A stretch of 9,254 nucleotides of DNA from NCBI GenBank assembly GCA_964529445.1, contig CAZGWJ010000099.1, forward strand, positions 1 to 9,254, read 5' to 3'. Positions within the stretch are counted from its first letter, which is position 1; each line of letters opens with the position of its first letter. The translations under genes and the position numbers were made by a program. Positions 6,569-9,254 of this stretch are shown in pieces. Origin of the DNA: CAZGWJ01 sp964529445 (lineage in GTDB: Bacteria > Oederibacteriota > Muellerivitia > Muellerivitales > Muellerivitaceae). Under the pieces are notes generated by a model. It was given only the letters and a program-made list of their open reading frames with translations. It was not told where the DNA came from and ran no database searches.

Positions 6569-6696
6569 CGGGCCAAGAACGGCAATTGAGCCACCGATGG
6601 ACGGGGATGGACACAGATGGGACAACGATACGAACCAGCGGGAGCGGAACGGCTTTCACCACCAAGACCCCATGAACGACAGTTGGCCGTTAGGTA

Positions 6697-7320
6697 CTAG
6701 CCCCTTCGACTCCTCACCGTCTTTCGGTGTTGCCGGATGATCCGATGGACCTCCCGGACGGTATCGGAGAGACGTCCGTTGATGACGTGGTGATCATATC
6801 CCCTGCCGGCCTTCAGTTCCTTCTTCGCGTTGGCTAAACGGACCTTCAGGGTGGAGGCATTCTCGGTACCACGACCGACCAGGCGCGCCCGGAGGACCCT
6901 CATCGATGGCGGCACCAGGAAGATGCTGAGGATGTCCTTCTCCCTCCGCTCGACCTGGGCACCCCCCTGGACGTCGATGACGAGGAGGACATCCCTGCCC
7001 TTCCGGGTCTGCTCATGCGCCCAGGCGCGGAGGGAGCCGTAGAGGTGTCCGTGGACGCGGGCCCATTCCAGGAAGGCGCCCCGTCGAACCATGCCGCGAA
7101 AGCGGGCCGGGGTGAGGAAGAAATAGTCCCTGCCGTGGCGCTCCCCCGGCCGGGGTTTCCGGGTCGTGCAGGTGACCGCCCGGACGATCCGCCGGTCCCT
7201 CTTGAGGAGCAGGGAGGCCACGGTGGTCTTCCCACCACCCGAGGGGGAGGAGAGGACGATCAACCGTCCAATACGGGACGATCTACGCAACCGTTTTAGA
7301 TTTCCAGCCCTCGGTGCCAT
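6697..7320 (-). CDS. gmk: Guanylate kinase
   Basis: A 207-residue cytoplasmic enzyme converting GMP and ATP to GDP and ADP. The P-loop SPSGGGKTT is at 25-33, with Ser in place of the usual first Gly, a variant I recall from other guanylate kinases. GMP-binding elements follow: TTRKPRPGE at 52-60, DYFFLT at 65-70, GAFLEWARVHGHLYGS at 81-96 and IDVQGG at 115-120. The lid has RGTEN at 150-154, and YDHHVIN at 175-181 is the family's late motif. About 17 basic residues (LKRLRRSSR) precede the normal family start at IGRLIVLS; the ATG at 7320 is still chosen because GAGGGTGAT lies directly before it. It follows yicC by 117 nt containing a heptamer pair and a perfect hairpin, and is followed by a 359-nt gap before rpoZ. 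Confidence 0.96.
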   Translation of the reverse strand: MAPRAGNLKRLRRSSRIGRLIVLSSPSGGGKTTVASLLLKRDRRIVRAVTCTTRKPRPGERHGRDYFFLTPARFRGMVRRGAFLEWARVHGHLYGSLRAWAHEQTRKGRDVLLVIDVQGGAQVERREKDILSIFLVPPSMRVLRARLVGRGTENASTLKVRLANAKKELKAGRGYDHHVINGRLSDTVREVHRIIRQHRKTVRSRRG

Positions 7321-7338
7321 ATCACCCTCTGGAGGCGA

Positions 7339-7411
7339 AATAGAAAATAGAAAATCGAAGATGGAAAATGTAGTCTTGATCTACTATTTTCTATTTTGGA
7401 TTTCCTATTTG
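7339..7411. repeat. Inverted pair of heptamer arrays, yicC-gmk gap
   Basis: The left array (7339-7373) holds AATAGAA twice, then AATCGAA, GATGGAA and AATGTAG. The right array (7384-7411) holds CTATTTT twice, GGATTTC and CTATTTG. GTAG (7370-7373) and CTAC (7381-7384) close a 7-nt loop, so the two arrays can zip into an imperfect A/T-rich hairpin immediately upstream of the gmk ribosome binding site. Confidence 0.88.
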
Positions 7412-7450
7412 AACGTGGAATAGCGGGCTTACGGCCGCTATTCCACGTTC
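7411..7450. repeat. Perfect 16-bp inverted repeat spanning the yicC stop codon
   Basis: GAACGTGGAATAGCGG (7411-7426) and CCGCTATTCCACGTTC (7435-7450) are exact reverse complements around the 8-nt loop GCTTACGG. The right arm encodes the last residues of YicC (NVE) and its stop. In the transcript the strong stem would place the stop codon in double-stranded RNA. There is no following T-run, so it is unlikely to be a simple intrinsic terminator. Confidence 0.95.
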
Positions 7451-8310
7451 TGGACTTGTTCTCTCAACTGTTCCAACGACTCCTTCAGCTTCACCACGGT
7501 ATGGGCCATGGATGCGTCCTGGCACTTCGATCCGATGGTGTTGGCCTCGCGGTTCATCTCCTGAAGGAGGAAATCGAGGCGGCGCCCCACGACGCCCTTC
7601 TCCTTCAGGATCCCCCCCATCTCGGTCAGGTGGCTCGAGAGCCTCGTGAGTTCCTCCGAGATGTCGAAACGATTGAGCTGAAGCGCCTCCTCGGTGGACA
7701 TGCGCTGGGCGTCCGCGGCCCCCTCCCCCACCCACTGCGCCACCTTGGCCTTCAGGGCCTTGACCTTCTCGGAGAGCGATGCCTGGTGCCGGCCGCGGAT
7801 GTCGGCCGCGAGGGCGAGGATGTCCTTGATGCGGGTCAGGAAATCCTTCTTGAGCCGCTCCCCCTCGGAGGTGCGCATGGTCTCCAGCCCCTTCAAGGCC
7901 GCGGCCACGGCCGCACGGGCCGCGCGGCGCATGTCGGTCTCCTTACGTTCGGCCTCCGAAAGGCCCATGACGTCGGGCAGGCGCAGGAGGCTCTCGGGCG
8001 TGAGTTCGCCCTTCAGGCGGAACTTCCTCGACGCCTTGTGAAGGGCCGCGACGTAGGAAGCCAGGAGGTTCTCGTTGACCGTGACCCTCTTGGGCGCCGG
8101 CGCCGAGACGTCCTTCACGAAGACGTCCACCTTGCCCCGGGTCACCGAGGCCAGGATGAGTTCGCGCAGTTCGGTCTCCAGGAACTGGAACGAGTAGGGC
8201 AGTTTGATGGAGAAATCGTGGTACTTGTGGTTGACCGTCTTGATCTCGGCCACGAGCCGTATGCCCGCCGAGCGGCCCTCGCCGCGCCCGAAACCCGTCA
8301 TGCTCCGCAT
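7438..8310 (-). CDS. yicC: YicC/YloC family endoribonuclease
   Basis: A 290-residue protein of the YicC/YloC family; the E. coli and B. subtilis members are endoribonucleases in RNA turnover. The N-terminal signature RSMTGFGRGEG opens the protein, followed by VNHKYHDFSIKLP (about 26-38) and RGKVDVFV. The C-terminal domain (DUF1732) is complete: DISEELTRLSSHL, GRRLDFLLQEMNREANTIGSK, and the final LREQVQNVE, which is the normal family end. The middle is mainly helical and charged, probably coiled-coil. The ATG at 8310 is preferred over the one at 8301 because family members start (I/K)RSMTG and a G-rich stretch precedes it. It is upstream of gmk as in many bacteria. The last codons and stop form one arm of a perfect palindrome. 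Confidence 0.95.
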   Translation of the reverse strand: MRSMTGFGRGEGRSAGIRLVAEIKTVNHKYHDFSIKLPYSFQFLETELRELILASVTRGKVDVFVKDVSAPAPKRVTVNENLLASYVAALHKASRKFRLKGELTPESLLRLPDVMGLSEAERKETDMRRAARAAVAAALKGLETMRTSEGERLKKDFLTRIKDILALAADIRGRHQASLSEKVKALKAKVAQWVGEGAADAQRMSTEEALQLNRFDISEELTRLSSHLTEMGGILKEKGVVGRRLDFLLQEMNREANTIGSKCQDASMAHTVVKLKESLEQLREQVQNVE

Positions 8311-8326
8311 AAGCCCCCCCGACTGC

Positions 8327-8466
8327 GAATGATGAATGAGAAATTAGGAATTAGGAATGCAACGCCAATATAATAACACACTGTTTTTGGGGCCGCTCCC
8401 CATTCCCGTCCGTTTTTCCAGGGTTCTCGTGAATTCCTAATTCATCATTCCTGATTCCTCATTTCC
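8327..8466. repeat. Inverted pair of heptamer arrays, DUF218-yicC gap
   Basis: The left array (8327-8361) holds GAATGAT, GAATGAG, AAATTAG, GAATTAG, GAATGCA. The right array (8432-8466) holds AATTCCT, AATTCAT, CATTCCT, GATTCCT, CATTTCC. The reverse complement of 8431-8451 matches 8340-8360 at 17 of 21 positions. The right array extends into the DUF218 gene and includes its stop codon. The 70-nt loop is unrelated and A/T-containing, with a possible weak -10 region (TTATTATATT) but no matching -35 for yicC. Confidence 0.88.
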
Positions 8467-9042
8467 TTGTATGGCGTGTTTCGCCACGCGATACAAGGAT
8501 CCCCACATCTTCCCCATCTCCCCCCAGAACTGCCCCCGGAGGAAGAACCCTGCCGGGGCGGGAAAGGCCGGATAGGGCCTGAGTTTCACGTGCGCCCCCC
8601 GCAGATACCCCATCGTGAGGAGGGTCGCCCGCGGCAAGTGGTACCAGGACGTCACGAGCACCACGCGTTGAGCCCTCTTTTCCCGGATGAAACGGGCCGC
8701 GGCCCGGGCGTCCGAGTCGGTCGTGCGGGAATCGTAATCCCCCACGGCGCGCGTGGGGGATAGGACCCGGTCCAAGCGGCGGTACTTCATCTCCTGCAGG
8801 TTGGTACGGGACACGAAGAGCCAGTCCGGCTTCAGGCGGCGAGCCATCTCCATGCCGGCCGCGATGCGCCCGGCATCGCCGGTGTAGACCAGCAGGACCT
8901 GGACGTTGTGGGTGGGGGGGAGCAGGGCCTCGGACTTGCGGATGATGGCGTAGAAGACCCCGAACTGCAGGGAGAGGACGAAGAGGACGGCCAGAAAGAC
9001 CCACCATCTCCAGGAACGCCTGCGGCGGGGTCGGGGGTTCAT
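8437..9042 (-). CDS. Membrane-anchored DUF218 (YdcF/SanA/ElyC-like) protein
   Basis: A 201-residue protein with an Arg-rich start (RPRRRR), one membrane segment at about 13-34 and a domain on the outer side of the inner membrane. The DUF218 core is seen as VQVLLVYTG at 47-55, then DSRTTDSDARAAARF at 104-118 and RVVLVTSWYHLPRA at 126-139, the segment carrying the family's Ser/His and Arg residues. Family members ElyC and SanA are linked to envelope integrity; the reaction here is not known. The usual Gly-rich GGG motif after the first strand is replaced by YTGDAGR, so it is a divergent member. The last eight residues (EESGMMN and neighbours) are encoded by a heptamer array. There is no Shine-Dalgarno before the ATG, but a TATAAT lies six bases upstream, suggesting a leaderless transcript. 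It starts 40 nt after the preceding gene. Confidence 0.85.
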   Translation of the reverse strand: MNPRPRRRRSWRWWVFLAVLFVLSLQFGVFYAIIRKSEALLPPTHNVQVLLVYTGDAGRIAAGMEMARRLKPDWLFVSRTNLQEMKYRRLDRVLSPTRAVGDYDSRTTDSDARAAARFIREKRAQRVVLVTSWYHLPRATLLTMGYLRGAHVKLRPYPAFPAPAGFFLRGQFWGEMGKMWGSLYRVAKHAIQGNEESGMMN

Positions 9043-9048
9043 GGGGAC

Positions 9049-9054
9049 ATTATA
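9049..9054 (-). promoter_or_regulatory. Candidate -10 box for a leaderless DUF218 transcript
   Basis: TATAAT on the minus strand is followed by GTCCCC and then the ATG at 9042, so transcription would begin at or next to the start codon. No -35 hexamer is visible at 16-18 nt; TTGAAG overlapping the upstream stop is 26 nt away, too far. Confidence 0.4.
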
Positions 9055-9082
9055 ATCGCATCAGCCGCGGGGATGCGGAGCT

Positions 9083-9254
9083 TCAAGCCGTCCAGTAATG
9101 CGGGTGGTCGCGGTCGATATGTCCCGCCTCATGGAGGTCCGAAAGGTGCCGGTGGAGGACATCCTCGGGCACCCCGACCTCCCTGGCGATCTCGTCGAAG
9201 GAGACGCGCTTCCGGGGGCCCAGCTTGTGGAAGAAAGCCAGGATGGCCTGGTGG
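9083..9254 (-). CDS. C-terminal end of a winged-helix/HTH-like protein (5' part outside window)
   Basis: The minus strand is open from the window edge to a TGA at 9083-9085, giving 56 residues. They look like a helix-turn-helix with a wing: a first helix (QAILAFFHKLG), VSFDEIAREVGVPEDVLHRHLSDLHEAGHI, then a short wing-like end RDHPHYWTA. The pattern 'S-x-x-E-I-A-x-x-x-G-V-x-x-x-x-L-x-x-H-L-x-x-L' is typical of small transcription regulators and DNA-binding domains, but the family cannot be named from the tail alone. It ends 40 nt before the DUF218 gene on the same strand, though the latter seems to have its own -10 box. Confidence 0.7.
   Translation of the reverse strand, partial: HQAILAFFHKLGPRKRVSFDEIAREVGVPEDVLHRHLSDLHEAGHIDRDHPHYWTA

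Larger units (their letters stand above)
6338..6696. other. 359-nt gene-free gap between gmk and rpoZ with mixed repeats
   Basis: No credible gene is seen on either strand. On the left is a promoter candidate for rpoZ. In the centre is a nested inverted repeat: CCACGAAG (6522-6529) pairs with CTTCGTGG (6561-6568), enclosing TGGCGA (6541-6546) and TCGCCA (6551-6556) with a GACC loop. At 6591-6620 three 10-nt units end in GATGG. The phrases TTCACCACGAAG and ACCGATGGAC resemble repeat phrases I associate with intergenic DNA of several environmental phyla; that resemblance is from memory. The remaining bases up to the gmk stop show nothing definite. Confidence 0.65.

Noticed and set aside
6334..6625. 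Two overlapping short minus-strand frames in the gmk-rpoZ gap
   Set aside because: They are read from the inverted repeat and flanking spacer, have no domain, and one overlaps the rpoZ start. Translations of this kind of repeat are often spurious calls.
6648..6691. AACGGC/GCCGTT inverted arms downstream of gmk as a terminator
   Set aside because: Arms of 6 bp with a 32-nt loop and no T-run are too weak to call.
7396..8373. 325-codon plus-strand frame opposite yicC
   Set aside because: Antisense shadow of a clear YicC gene; its ends lie in heptamer arrays and it shows no family motif.

Overview
This is a GC-rich bacterial window in which every gene I can support reads leftward, on the minus strand. 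In transcription order (right to left) it holds: the 3' end of a small winged-helix-like protein; a membrane-anchored DUF218 (YdcF/SanA/ElyC-like) protein; yicC; gmk; rpoZ; coaBC; a secreted S8 (subtilisin-like) protease; a PorV/PorQ-type outer-membrane protein; a family-4 uracil-DNA glycosylase; and the 5' part of a secreted protein with a DUF1349-like jelly-roll domain that runs off the left edge. No rRNA, tRNA, CRISPR array, transposase or phage gene was seen.

The order yicC-gmk-rpoZ-coaBC is a widespread housekeeping cluster. Together with a nearby family-4 UDG, a PorV-like protein and a protease with a FlgD/type-IX-like C-terminal domain, it points to a diderm such as an acidobacterium or a related phylum. 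That placement is an inference from gene content, not a demonstrated assignment. The core genes cover RNA turnover (YicC), GMP phosphorylation (Gmk), the omega subunit of RNA polymerase (RpoZ) and coenzyme A synthesis (CoaBC). The protease and the PorV-like barrel lie between coaBC and the UDG and form an envelope/secretion pair inside the housekeeping run.

The most unusual content lies between the genes. Five gaps or gene ends carry degenerate tandem arrays with a strict 7-nt period. In four of them a purine-rich array is followed by a pyrimidine-rich one, so each pair can fold into a long imperfect hairpin. The heptamer differs from gap to gap. Two arrays run into the upstream gene and encode its last residues and stop codon (DUF218 protein and CoaBC). 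The yicC stop codon lies inside a perfect 16-bp inverted repeat. The PorV-UDG gap instead has a 69-bp unit in 2.2 copies with 9-nt sub-repeats, and the gmk-rpoZ gap (359 nt, no gene) has a nested inverted repeat and a short 10-nt-period array.

Some start codons needed choosing: coaBC, the protease and the UDG all have longer open frames upstream that are made of repeat or spacer sequence, so I used the internal starts supported by a ribosome binding site or signal peptide. Exact TATAAT -10 hexamers precede rpoZ, the DUF218 gene and the left-edge gene.
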